From JAVBKV01 sp031553885 (GTDB lineage Bacteria > Bacteroidota > Bacteroidia > Bacteroidales > Azobacteroidaceae): DNA of 64,000 nt. Below, one piece after another: positions 53,825-62,179 of the stretch; position 1 is the stretch's first letter, and each line of letters begins with the position of its first letter. The stretch is taken from positions 1-64,000 of the forward strand of contig JAVBKV010000003.1 of NCBI GenBank assembly GCA_031553885.1, in the 5' to 3' direction. A program made the position numbers and the translations under genes. The notes under the pieces were generated by a model. It ran no database searches. It saw nothing but the letters and a program-made list of their open reading frames with translations, and was not told the DNA's origin.

Positions 53825-54555
53825 TGATGACATCCGGAACGAATAAATTGTATTTGGTTCCAACACCCGTAGGTAATTTGGAAGACATGACTTTCAGGGC
53901 GATACGCATTCTGAAGGAAGTTGATCTGATCTTGGCTGAAGATACCAGAACTACCGGATTTCTCCTGAAGCATTTTGAAATACAGAATAAAATGCAATCC
54001 CACCATAAATTCAACGAACACCAAACGGTTGAGCTGATCGCTTCCCGGATCAAAGCCGGGTCAAGTGTTGCGCTGGTTTCCGATGCAGGGACTCCTGGAA
54101 TTTCCGATCCCGGATTTCTGCTGGTCAGGGAATGTGCAGCCCAGGGAATCGAGGTGGAATGCCTGCCGGGAGCGACGGCTTTTGTTCCTGCCCTGGTTAA
54201 CTCGGGCCTGCCCATGGATCGCTTCTGCTTCGAAGGATTTCTCCCTCCTAAAAAAGGGCGTCAGACCCGGTTGGAAGAACTGGCTGCCGAACCCAGGAGT
54301 GTTGTCCTGTATGAGTCGCCTTTCCGGGTGGTTAAAACATTGACCCAACTGGCCGGATACATGGGCAGAGATCGTAATGCTTCGGTTTCGAGGGAAATTT
54401 CCAAGTTACATGAAGAAACCCGCCGCGGGACATTGGATGAATTAATAACTCATTTTTCAGTGAACGAACCGAGGGGAGAGTTTGTTATTGTTGTTAACGG
54501 ATACGAAAACAAAAAGAAAGAACGTTATAATAAAGAGAGCGAATCATTATTTTAA
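53824..54555 (+). CDS. rsmI: 16S rRNA (cytidine-1402-2'-O) methyltransferase
   Basis: 243 aa. Tetrapyrrole methylase fold: LYLVPTPVGNLEDMTFRAI, LAEDTRTT, VALVSDAGTPGISDPGF and GATAFVPALVNSGLP. Ribosomal RNA modification at C1402. The start overlaps the preceding stop by one base (TAATG). The longer frame to 53761 is a shadow of the upstream gene. Confidence 0.95.
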   Translation: MMTSGTNKLYLVPTPVGNLEDMTFRAIRILKEVDLILAEDTRTTGFLLKHFEIQNKMQSHHKFNEHQTVELIASRIKAGSSVALVSDAGTPGISDPGFLLVRECAAQGIEVECLPGATAFVPALVNSGLPMDRFCFEGFLPPKKGRQTRLEELAAEPRSVVLYESPFRVVKTLTQLAGYMGRDRNASVSREISKLHEETRRGTLDELITHFSVNEPRGEFVIVVNGYENKKKERYNKESESLF

Positions 54556-54566
54556 TTAAAAAAGCA

Positions 54567-55427
54567 ATGAAAAAATTAGTATTAGTATGCTCAGTAATGG
54601 CCCTGTTGGTGGCCTCCTGCGGAAAAAACTCATCCGAATACAAAACCCTGCAGGCCGAAAGAGATTCCTTAGCCTTGGCCAATACCAAAGCGACTTCCGA
54701 ATTGGAAGAGGTTCTGTCCCTGCTTAATGACGTGGAAGATAATTTCCAAAGCATCAAAGCTGCCGAAAATTACCTTTCTGTTCAGTCTTCCGCCTCGGGA
54801 GAATTGACTCCTTCAACGCGTGAAAAAATCAAGTCCGACATGGAGTTTATCACTCAAACACTTACTAAAAACAAAGAACAAATTGCCAACCTGGAGAAGA
54901 AGCTGAAAAGTTCAGGGATCCAATCCGTTCAGTTGCAAAAAAGTCTGGAAAGTCTGCGTAACCAGTTGAGTGAAAAAACGATGGCTTTGGTTGCCATGCA
55001 GGATGAACTGGCATCCAGGGATCAAAAAATCAATGAACTGAGCGAAAGTGTAACCGTACTTTCTTCAGATGTTCAAACGCTTCGTGCACAGACCAATGCA
55101 CAACAGGAAACCATCAGTAAACAGCAAACCGAACTGAGTACGGTTTACTGGTGCTATGGAACCTCCAAAGAACTCAAGAAACAGAATATTCTGGTTGACG
55201 GACAGTTGGGTAGCGAATTGAACCGTGATTATTTCATTAAAGCAAAAGATGCCAGTAAACTGAAAGAAATAGAACTGAAAGCTAAAAAAGGCCAGTTGGT
55301 TACCAAGCACCCGGAAGGCTCTTATGAATTTGCAAAAGACGCAAACGGTCAGATTGTATTGAAAATCCTGGATACCAAGAATTTCTGGAGTCTGAGCAAG
55401 TACCTGGTTGTTCTGGTGAATGTATAA
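54567..55427 (+). CDS. Coiled-coil lipoprotein
   Basis: 286 aa. Signal peptide with lipobox VASC (Cys about 19). Residues about 25-190 form long heptad-rich coiled coils (Leu/Lys/Glu/Gln), and residues 195-286 a compact C-terminal domain (YWCYGTSKELKKQNILVDG). Probably envelope-anchored; similar lipoproteins of unknown role are common in Bacteroidales. 11 bp after rsmI, and overlaps the HAD gene by 8 bp. Confidence 0.82.
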   Translation: MKKLVLVCSVMALLVASCGKNSSEYKTLQAERDSLALANTKATSELEEVLSLLNDVEDNFQSIKAAENYLSVQSSASGELTPSTREKIKSDMEFITQTLTKNKEQIANLEKKLKSSGIQSVQLQKSLESLRNQLSEKTMALVAMQDELASRDQKINELSESVTVLSSDVQTLRAQTNAQQETISKQQTELSTVYWCYGTSKELKKQNILVDGQLGSELNRDYFIKAKDASKLKEIELKAKKGQLVTKHPEGSYEFAKDANGQIVLKILDTKNFWSLSKYLVVLVNV

Positions 55428-56109
55428 AACACTGTTCATTGATTTGGACGATACCATCTGGGATACCCGTTCCAATGGGAAAGAAAGCATGGAAGAAGTG
55501 TATCGCGACTACGGTTTCGATCGCTTCTTCCCTACTTTTGATGATTATTACGATATTTATTTCCCTCACAACTGCCATTTGTGGAAGTTGTATCGCGAAG
55601 GTAAAATAACGAAAGACGAACTTATTGTCGATCGTCTCCTCTATCCTTTAAAGCCTTTCGGAATCGATGATAAGGCGTTTGCCTTGAATCTTAATGAAGA
55701 TTTCCTGAACCGTACCACATTACGTACTCGCCTGCTTCCTCATACCTTGGAGGTGTTGGAATACCTCCGGCCTCAATACAACATGTACATCCTGTCGAAC
55801 GGATTTAAAGAAGTTCAGTTCAGAAAAATAGAGAATTCGGGATTAGCCCCTTTTTTTGATGGTGTGATCTTATCTGACCATGTGGGCGTCAATAAACCCC
55901 ATACCGGAATATTTACAGCCGCCCTGGCTGAGGCGAATGCATCCAGGGAAGAATCATTAATGATCGGCGACAGTTGGGATGCCGACATTGTGGGAGCTAA
56001 AAACAGCGGTATCGACCAGGTCTGGTACGACCTGGGAATTGAAAGCGCATCCGGATTTGAGCCTACTTACCGGATCACTTCATTACTTGAATTGAAAACT
56101 ATACTCTGA
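55420..56109 (+). CDS. HAD-family hydrolase, YjjG type
   Basis: 229 aa. Nucleophile Asp in FIDLDDTIWD (DxD), motif II SNGF, motif III Lys in SDHVGVNKPHTGIF, and motif IV GDSWDADIVGAKNSG. Subfamily I cap (alpha-helical), as in YjjG/PhoN-like 5'-nucleotidases that act on non-canonical nucleotides. The start codon overlaps the lipoprotein stop. Substrate not assigned. Confidence 0.9.
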   Translation: MYKTLFIDLDDTIWDTRSNGKESMEEVYRDYGFDRFFPTFDDYYDIYFPHNCHLWKLYREGKITKDELIVDRLLYPLKPFGIDDKAFALNLNEDFLNRTTLRTRLLPHTLEVLEYLRPQYNMYILSNGFKEVQFRKIENSGLAPFFDGVILSDHVGVNKPHTGIFTAALAEANASREESLMIGDSWDADIVGAKNSGIDQVWYDLGIESASGFEPTYRITSLLELKTIL

Positions 56110-56119
56110 CCTTTTGGGT

Positions 56120-56142
56120 GTAAAATCCAATAGCAATTTTAC
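56120..56142. terminator. Possible weak bidirectional hairpin between convergent genes
   Basis: GTAAAAT (56120-56126) pairs with ATTTTAC (56136-56142) in the 33-bp gap between the HAD and DUF4270 stops. Short and AT-only, so support is limited. Confidence 0.3.
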
Positions 56143-57545
56143 TAGTCATTTATTGCCAGGTTGGTCGCAACCACCTTGATTTTCATATTATCTCCTCCTT
56201 TTTTTAGGGTAACTGCCGACGGCGACAGGTAATGCGACGTAGCATAGTCAACGACTGTCGAAGAGGAAGAATAATACTGAGTAGCTACCGGTATCAACAA
56301 TAATTCCAGGTTCTGATCCGGTTTTTCCTTGATGGCATTTTGTATCACACCTGCGATATTACTGAAAATATAAGAATAAGTTGAGTTGTTGAATGTAGTC
56401 GTATACGTTGTTTTAGAATCTGCAGCACGCTGTTCTTCGAAGAAGGTTTTGACCGAGTCCGGCTGAATCAGCAATACCTTGGCCCGAGCCCTGCTGGAGG
56501 CTATGGAAGGATCGCCCGGAAAACTCAGGTATTCCCCATCCTCTTTCGGATAGGCGGAAAAAGAAAGTTGTACACTACTGAACTTCTTGTCCCCGATTAC
56601 CTTCTTGATTTCCGGAATGGGGATTACTACCTTAGTGAAAACTCCCGCCGGTGTTTTCATGTATGTTTTTGTATCATTCGGCTTCAGCAATTCTTCTTCG
56701 TGGGTATTTTTGAAGCTGTTAAGCTGAATGACTTCTTTGGTAACCGTAAATACGGTGGATCCTTTGTCGACATAGACACTATCGTCTCCGTTAACGTCCG
56801 TGGTCGTACGGTTATAATTGAAATATACATAAATATCCGTATACGCTACGGATAACAGGTTTCCGCTTCCGTATGTATTGGTCAGGTAAACCCCCGGGAA
56901 AAATTTCACAAAATCCTCCAATGAACTGTATGCGTTGGGTTCCGGCTTTTTAAACTCATCATAAAATGCCTGTCCCAATGATTGAGGAAGACGGATGGAT
57001 ACTTCAAAATACTGATCGGAAGACGCTTTGATCGCACTGTAAAGGGAATCGGACATATTCAGGTTACGAGCGGTATATCCCTGCTTGGCCCAGGGATGAG
57101 CCAAATCACAATACTGGGCCGGATTCATGTTGGTATAATAATGTTTGTCCAACGCTTTGACAACCGGGAAAGCAGTCACTTCCATCGGAGTCAGGGAATC
57201 GCCCACCCAGGTTTTATAACTTACCTTTAATAGAATCGAATCGACCTTCTCGTCAATAATCGAATCAGGGAAGGCGTTGCTTTCGGGAGCGTAAAACTGG
57301 CAAATATATCCGGATTTGATATTCCCGTAGGTCGGATCGTAAAAATCCCCCAGGTATCCATTAACGGATTTGGCATAGATGGAATCTACCTTAACCGTAG
57401 ATGAGGTAATAAGAAAAGTGGTATCGAACATGGAGATTTTATCTTCGTCCGGAAGAATCCCGATTCCTACATTATTGAGGGAGTCTTCACATGCCATGTA
57501 GATCAAGCCTAAAAAAAGGCTGAATAAAGCTATTTTTGTTCTCAT
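56142..57545 (-). CDS. DUF4270 outer-membrane lipoprotein
   Basis: 467 aa. Signal peptide ending in MAC-E (lipobox, Cys about 19). Typical DUF4270 start after the signal (DSLNNVGIGILPDEDKISMFDTTFLITSSTVKVDSIYA) and beta-rich body. Bacteroidota-specific family without known biochemical role, suspected to act at the outer membrane. 11 bp after the GT5-domain gene, as in the common Bacteroidales gene order beside panC. Confidence 0.88.
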   Translation of the reverse strand: MRTKIALFSLFLGLIYMACEDSLNNVGIGILPDEDKISMFDTTFLITSSTVKVDSIYAKSVNGYLGDFYDPTYGNIKSGYICQFYAPESNAFPDSIIDEKVDSILLKVSYKTWVGDSLTPMEVTAFPVVKALDKHYYTNMNPAQYCDLAHPWAKQGYTARNLNMSDSLYSAIKASSDQYFEVSIRLPQSLGQAFYDEFKKPEPNAYSSLEDFVKFFPGVYLTNTYGSGNLLSVAYTDIYVYFNYNRTTTDVNGDDSVYVDKGSTVFTVTKEVIQLNSFKNTHEEELLKPNDTKTYMKTPAGVFTKVVIPIPEIKKVIGDKKFSSVQLSFSAYPKEDGEYLSFPGDPSIASSRARAKVLLIQPDSVKTFFEEQRAADSKTTYTTTFNNSTYSYIFSNIAGVIQNAIKEKPDQNLELLLIPVATQYYSSSSTVVDYATSHYLSPSAVTLKKGGDNMKIKVVATNLAIND

Positions 57546-57556
57546 CCTGGGTATGA

Positions 57557-58372
57557 TTATTTTGCAAGAATTTGATCGTAAAACTCATTGAATGCATCTA
57601 TATAGGTATCTGGCGACTGATACGGCAGGAAACGCATTCCTTCTTTCTGCCTGATGTAGTCAATTACATTCGGATTGACGGTCTCGCTTCCCTGGATTAC
57701 TCCGTCCGAAAAATCAACGGCTAATTTGGTCAGCGATTCAAATGTTACATTTTCCTTGATGGATTTGATATCGTTGGCTGTAACTCCTTCAATTTTCAAC
57801 TTTTTTGCAAACGTATCCCGGAAAGGAGTGTTAAAATCGTCGTTATAGATGGAGTATACCACTTTGGAATTTTTAAAACAAGGATCTCCTTTGTAATGTT
57901 TTTTAATATAAAGCGGAGCTACCGCCGTCATCCATCCATGACAGTGAATCAGGTCGGGTACCCACCTTAATTTTTTTACCGTTTCCATGACTCCCCTGAC
58001 ATAGAAGATACTACGTTCGTCATTGTCTTCAAACTCTTTTCCGTTTGCATCGGAGGTCAGGTATTTCCGCTGAAAAAAATCCTCATTGTCAATGAAGTAA
58101 ATTTGCATGCGGGCCGATTGGATGGAAGCAACTTTAATGATCAACGGGTGATCGGTGTCGTCAATGATAAGATTCATTCCGGATAAACGGATCACTTCGT
58201 GCAATTGGTTTCTTCTTTCATTGATAGAACCGAATTTAGGCATGAATGTCCGGATTTCTTTTCCCTTGTCCTGTATACCCTGAGGCAATTGCCTGGCTAT
58301 TATAGACGTTTCTGTTTCAGGAAGATAAGGTGTTATCTCTGTGGTGATGAATAATATCCTTTTTGCGATCAT
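57557..58372 (-). CDS. Glycogen synthase-like GT5 N-terminal domain protein
   Basis: 271 aa. Starts like GlgA (ITTEITPYLPETETSIIARQLPQGIQDKGKEIRTFMPKFGSI) and contains the GT5 catalytic-domain segments RKYLTSDANG, PDLIHCHGWMTAVAPLYIKKHY and VVYSIYNDDF. It ends where the C-terminal GT-B domain (nucleotide-sugar binding) would begin, so it is half the length of glycogen synthase (about 480). Probably not an active synthase on its own. This short form sits beside panC and DUF4270 in Bacteroidales, so it is unlikely to be a recent truncation. Confidence 0.85.
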   Translation of the reverse strand: MIAKRILFITTEITPYLPETETSIIARQLPQGIQDKGKEIRTFMPKFGSINERRNQLHEVIRLSGMNLIIDDTDHPLIIKVASIQSARMQIYFIDNEDFFQRKYLTSDANGKEFEDNDERSIFYVRGVMETVKKLRWVPDLIHCHGWMTAVAPLYIKKHYKGDPCFKNSKVVYSIYNDDFNTPFRDTFAKKLKIEGVTANDIKSIKENVTFESLTKLAVDFSDGVIQGSETVNPNVIDYIRQKEGMRFLPYQSPDTYIDAFNEFYDQILAK

Positions 58373-58410
58373 TCTGATGTTTTTAACCGAATTTCATTAA
58401 TTTGACGCTG

Positions 58411-58418
58411 CAAAGATA
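58411..58418 (-). promoter_or_regulatory. -7 box of the GT5-DUF4270 unit
   Basis: The minus strand reads TATCTTTG (TAnnTTTG), 39 nt before the ATG at 58372. Confidence 0.5.
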
Positions 58419-58494
58419 ATAAAAAAAATAGCACAAAAATCAAAATAATTCGCTAATAACTCTCAATAATTTTTAAGATTCGTATTAAAATCTG

Positions 58495-58502
58495 TAATTT
58501 TG
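58495..58502 (+). promoter_or_regulatory. -7 box of panC
   Basis: TAATTTTG (TAnnTTTG), 23 nt before the panC ATG. Divergent from the GT5 promoter, leaving about 75 bp between the boxes. Confidence 0.5.
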
Positions 58503-58525
58503 CGTGGATTTTTTACTTATTTAAC

Positions 58526-59368
58526 ATGAAGGCAGTATATACTGTGGCTGATTTACAACAGGAATTAGCTGCCCGGAGGAAAACCGGGCAAACCATTGGA
58601 TTTGTACCTACTATGGGCGCTTTGCATCAGGGACATATTGAACTGGTCAAAAGATGTGCTTCGGAAAATGATACCTGCGTGGTTAGTATTTTTGTCAACC
58701 CGACCCAATTTAATGATAAGAACGATTTGTTAAAATATCCCCGTACCCTGGAGGCTGACTGCCGGCTGTTGGAAGAGAATAATTGTTCTGTGGTTTTTGC
58801 TCCGGGAGTGGAAGATGTTTATCCGGAGCCCGACACCCGGCAATTTGAATTCGGAAACCTGGCAACAGTTATGGAAGGGAAATTCCGTCCGGGGCATTTC
58901 AATGGGGTAGCCCAGGTGGTCAGCCGTTTGTTTGATGTGGTACGGCCTGATAAAGCCTATTTCGGAGAAAAGGATTTCCAGCAACTGGCTATTATACAGG
59001 AAATGGTGAAACAATTAAAATTGCAGGTGGAAATCATTCCCTGTCCGATTGTCCGGGAATCCGACGGATTGGCGATGAGTAGCCGGAACATTCGTCTGAA
59101 CGAACAACAACGGAAGGAAGCGGTTCGTATTTCCAGGACTTTGTTTGAAAGTAAAAACCGGATGAGGGAATTGTCTGTCAGCGAGATGGAGCAATGGGTC
59201 GTTCAACAGGTCGATGCTTCTTCCGAATTGCAGACGGAATATTTTGAAATTGTAGACGGGAATACCCTGCAGCCCGTTGCCGGCTGGTCCGAATCCGGGT
59301 CTGTAGTGGGATGTATTGCGGTTTTCTGCGGAGAAGTCAGGTTGATCGATAACATACGGTACAAATGA
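58526..59368 (+). CDS. panC: Pantothenate synthetase
   Basis: 280 aa. Joins pantoate and beta-alanine with ATP. GFVPTMGALHQGH (25-37, HIGH-like ATP motif), SIFVNPTQF, PDKAYFGEKDFQQL and LAMSSRNIRL (KMSKS-like). Normal length. The stop overlaps the B3/4 gene start (ATGA). Beta-alanine is supplied by PanD encoded two genes downstream. Confidence 0.97.
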   Translation: MKAVYTVADLQQELAARRKTGQTIGFVPTMGALHQGHIELVKRCASENDTCVVSIFVNPTQFNDKNDLLKYPRTLEADCRLLEENNCSVVFAPGVEDVYPEPDTRQFEFGNLATVMEGKFRPGHFNGVAQVVSRLFDVVRPDKAYFGEKDFQQLAIIQEMVKQLKLQVEIIPCPIVRESDGLAMSSRNIRLNEQQRKEAVRISRTLFESKNRMRELSVSEMEQWVVQQVDASSELQTEYFEIVDGNTLQPVAGWSESGSVVGCIAVFCGEVRLIDNIRYK

Positions 59369-60033
59369 TTCAGATCAGCGTTTCGGATATCATCCGGCAA
59401 AAATGTCCGGAATTCCGGATTGCGGCGCTGGAATGTGAGGTTGTAAATTCTCCTTTTTCTCCTGAGCTGTGGGTCGAAATCCAGTCTTCGGAAATTGAAT
59501 TCCGCAACCGGTACCGCCTGGAAGATATTAACAAACGGAAGCCTGTTCAGGCTACCCGGGAAGCCTACAAGCGTCTGGGAAAGGACCCTAACCGTTACCG
59601 TCCTTCGGCTGAGGCTTTGTGCAGGCGCATCCTGCGGGACATTCCCCTGTATCAGATCAATACCCTGGTCGATTTAATTAACTTGGTGTCCATTCAAACA
59701 GGATATTCCATCGGCGGATTCGATGCCGGTTGTATTCAAGGGAATCTGGAGTTGGGAGTCGGACAACCCGGAGAAGTTTTTGACGCGATCGGGCGGGGAA
59801 TGTTAAACATAGAAGGACTTCCTGTTTACCGTGACGCTCAGGGTGGAATAGGGACTCCTACCAGTGATGAGGAACGGACCAAAATCAGCGAAAATACAAC
59901 CCGGCTGCTGATGATTATCAATGCATACTCCGGTGAAGAAGGTTTGTACGAAGCGATCGATTATTCCAAAACTCTTTTAAAGAAATATGCGTTATATCAA
60001 GAAAGCGATAGCATAGAAATAAAAATGTATTAA
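59365..60033 (+). CDS. B3/4 domain protein (phenylalanyl-tRNA synthetase beta-like)
   Basis: 222 aa. Corresponds to the B3/4 tRNA-editing-like domain: REAYKRLGKDPNRYRPSAEALCRRI, DLINLVSIQTGYSIGGFD and a late ...GTPTSDEERTKISENTTRLLMIINAYSG. Stand-alone B3/4 proteins have a predicted amino-acid-binding or editing role. Encoded between panC and panD with a 4-bp overlap to panC. A link to pantothenate synthesis is suggested only by position. Confidence 0.88.
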   Translation: MIQISVSDIIRQKCPEFRIAALECEVVNSPFSPELWVEIQSSEIEFRNRYRLEDINKRKPVQATREAYKRLGKDPNRYRPSAEALCRRILRDIPLYQINTLVDLINLVSIQTGYSIGGFDAGCIQGNLELGVGQPGEVFDAIGRGMLNIEGLPVYRDAQGGIGTPTSDEERTKISENTTRLLMIINAYSGEEGLYEAIDYSKTLLKKYALYQESDSIEIKMY

Positions 60034-60038
60034 CTTTG
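60031..60038 (+). promoter_or_regulatory. -7 box of panD
   Basis: TAACTTTG (TAnnTTTG) starts on the TAA stop codon of the B3/4 gene, 24 nt before the panD ATG. Confidence 0.5.
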
Positions 60039-60061
60039 CATCAAAATTCACAAAGCAAGTT

Positions 60062-60412
60062 ATGTTGATCGAAGTTGTAAAATCCAAGCTGCACCGGGTC
60101 AGTGTTACGGAAGCCAATTTGAACTATATCGGAAGTATCACGATCGATGAAGATCTCATGGATGCTGCAAATCTGGTTCTGGGAGAGAAAGTTCAGATTG
60201 TCAACAACAACAATGGGGAACGGTTGGAAACATACGTGATCAAAGGGGAGAGAGGTTCCGGAAAGATTTGCCTGAACGGAGCTGCTGCCCGGAAAGTTCA
60301 ACCCGGAGACATCATCATCATCATGTCGTATGCGCTGATGGATTTTGAAGAAGCCAAAACATTTCAACCTGCTATTGTTTTTCCTGATACGGCTACTAAT
60401 AAGATTATTTGA
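60062..60412 (+). CDS. panD: Aspartate 1-decarboxylase
   Basis: 116 aa. Makes beta-alanine for pantothenate. Pyruvoyl enzyme: self-cleavage between G24 and S25 in NYIGSITID converts S25 to the pyruvoyl group. Other family segments: LHRVSVTEANL and the C-terminal RGSGKICLNGAAARKVQPGD. Full length. Probably also transcribed from its own promoter; the downstream DUF2156 gene starts 4 bp after the stop. Confidence 0.97.
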   Translation: MLIEVVKSKLHRVSVTEANLNYIGSITIDEDLMDAANLVLGEKVQIVNNNNGERLETYVIKGERGSGKICLNGAAARKVQPGDIIIIMSYALMDFEEAKTFQPAIVFPDTATNKII

Positions 60413-60416
60413 TTTC

Positions 60417-61310
60417 ATGCTTCATTTTCAACCGGTAACTATCGATGACAAAGAAGTCCTGGATAGGTTCTTTGCAACATCTTCTTTTCGCAACTGTGAT
60501 TTTTCTTTCTCCAATATTTTTTGTTGGAGGCAAAAGTATCAGACAACTTTTGTCGTAGAATCGGGATTCCTTTTTATCCGGTTTTATGCCGGAGGTAAAA
60601 AAGCAGGATACATGTTTCCGCTAGGAGATGGAGACCTGAAATCGGCATTGGAGATTATGATTGCCGACTCGGAAGAGCGGAACGAACCCTTTCGCCTTTA
60701 CGCCCTGACTGCGGAAATGTTCTCCAAAGTGGATGAAGTTATGCCGGACCTGTTCCTTTACCAGCAAAACCGTTCTTGGTTTGAATACCTCTACAACTCC
60801 GAAGATTTGATTCACCTGACAGGAAAGAAATTTCAGTCCAAACGGAACCATATCAATAAGTTCAAACGGGTTTATTTGTACGAATATCTCCCTATTACCC
60901 GGGATATTATACCGGAATGTATTGAATTGTACTGTCGCTGGTATGCGGAAAACGGAGGAGCTGAAAGTGATGCTTCCCTTTCTGACGAATGCATCACCAC
61001 CCGGATTGCTTTCGACAATTTTGAACGGCTGGGATTAAAAGGAGGTGCACTCCGGGTCGACGGGACCATTGTTGCCTATTCCTACGGTCAGCCCCTGACG
61101 GCAGATACATTCGGAGTCCATGCCGAAAAATCCCTGTATGAAATCGATGGGGGATTTACGATGATTAATCAGCAGTTTGCCGAACATGAATGTGCAAATT
61201 ACCGTTATATTAACCGGGAAGAAGACCTCGGAATGGACTCACTTCGCCAGGCCAAGATGTCTTATCATCCGGCTATCTTATTGGAAAAGGGATTTGCAAC
61301 TTTTAAATAA
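60417..61310 (+). CDS. DUF2156/LPG-synthase C-domain protein
   Basis: 297 aa from the ATG at 60417; the frame opens earlier inside panD, which is not credible. GNAT-like fold of the DUF2156 family (HLTGKKFQSKRNHINKFKRVY, then YGQPLTADTFGVHAEKSLYEIDGGFTMINQQF and YINREEDLGMDSLRQAKMSYHP), the same fold as the catalytic part of lysyl-phosphatidylglycerol synthase but without its membrane helices. Probably an acyl- or aminoacyl-transferase; substrate unknown. Confidence 0.85.
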   Translation: MLHFQPVTIDDKEVLDRFFATSSFRNCDFSFSNIFCWRQKYQTTFVVESGFLFIRFYAGGKKAGYMFPLGDGDLKSALEIMIADSEERNEPFRLYALTAEMFSKVDEVMPDLFLYQQNRSWFEYLYNSEDLIHLTGKKFQSKRNHINKFKRVYLYEYLPITRDIIPECIELYCRWYAENGGAESDASLSDECITTRIAFDNFERLGLKGGALRVDGTIVAYSYGQPLTADTFGVHAEKSLYEIDGGFTMINQQFAEHECANYRYINREEDLGMDSLRQAKMSYHPAILLEKGFATFK

Positions 61311-61316
61311 ATTTCA

Positions 61317-62168
61317 ATGGCAGAGATTCAATACGCCCGATCTGAACACCGACCGGTTCTTATGGATTTGTGGAGACGTTGTTTTTCCGACAAAGAAGAG
61401 TTCGTGCGTTTTTATTTCAATCGGATTCACCGGGAGGAAGAAACCCTGGTACTGATTGAAAATAATGTAATTATCGCTTCTCTGCAAATGATCCCTTACT
61501 CCATAAAGCTCGGGAATGACATCCTTCCGGCCGGATATATTTCAGGTGCCATGACTCATCCGGATTACCGGCGCAGGGGCTACATGGAACAATTGTTGTA
61601 TTTCGCCCTGGGAGTTATGATTAAGAAAGGATACAGACTGACCTTCCTGATTCCGCAGGAAGAGTGGCTGTTTGATTATTATTCCAGGTACGGTTACCAG
61701 AAAGCTTTTCCGGTCAATTATCGTCTCATATCCATTTCGAAGCGAGTGCGTCCCCGGGGAATAACAGTTCTCTCCAGCCTTCAGGAGGCCGATACGGACG
61801 CCCTATATTCCACTTACCATTCGTTTCTCTCTCAAAAAGAAAATGTGGTTTTGAAGAGTCGTGAACAATTTTCCTGCATGCTGGAGGATCTTTTCCTGGA
61901 TCAGGGGAAAGTCTTTTGTTGTGAAGACGGTATTGCTTTTGCTGTTCCGGAAAATGACCGGCAGGTTCGAATGAAAGAAACACTTTGGGGAAACCCTAAA
62001 GCCAGAATGAAGTTATTATTTGCCGTTTTTCGTTATAATTATGGTAAAGAAGTAATCGAGCCGATACCTGAAAAAGGCTATTATTATCATTTTTCAGGTA
62101 TGGTCAGACCCTTAGACGAAACCATTAACTTCCCGGAAAACAGTTACATGAGTATGATGTTGGACTAA
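61317..62168 (+). CDS. GNAT-family N-acetyltransferase (Eis-like N-domain)
   Basis: 283 aa. Acetyl-CoA-binding motif in SGAMTHPDYRRRGYMEQLLYFAL (about 75-97) after a beta strand, then a second domain of unknown fold. Similar in layout to the N-terminal half of Eis. 6 bp after the DUF2156 gene and 11 bp before the MATE gene, so the three are one unit downstream of panD. Confidence 0.87.
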   Translation: MAEIQYARSEHRPVLMDLWRRCFSDKEEFVRFYFNRIHREEETLVLIENNVIIASLQMIPYSIKLGNDILPAGYISGAMTHPDYRRRGYMEQLLYFALGVMIKKGYRLTFLIPQEEWLFDYYSRYGYQKAFPVNYRLISISKRVRPRGITVLSSLQEADTDALYSTYHSFLSQKENVVLKSREQFSCMLEDLFLDQGKVFCCEDGIAFAVPENDRQVRMKETLWGNPKARMKLLFAVFRYNYGKEVIEPIPEKGYYYHFSGMVRPLDETINFPENSYMSMMLD

Positions 62169-62179
62169 TGAAATGATGC

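Noticed and set aside
57557..58372. Functional glycogen synthase (glgA)
   Set aside because: The C-terminal GT-B domain required for nucleotide-sugar binding is absent.
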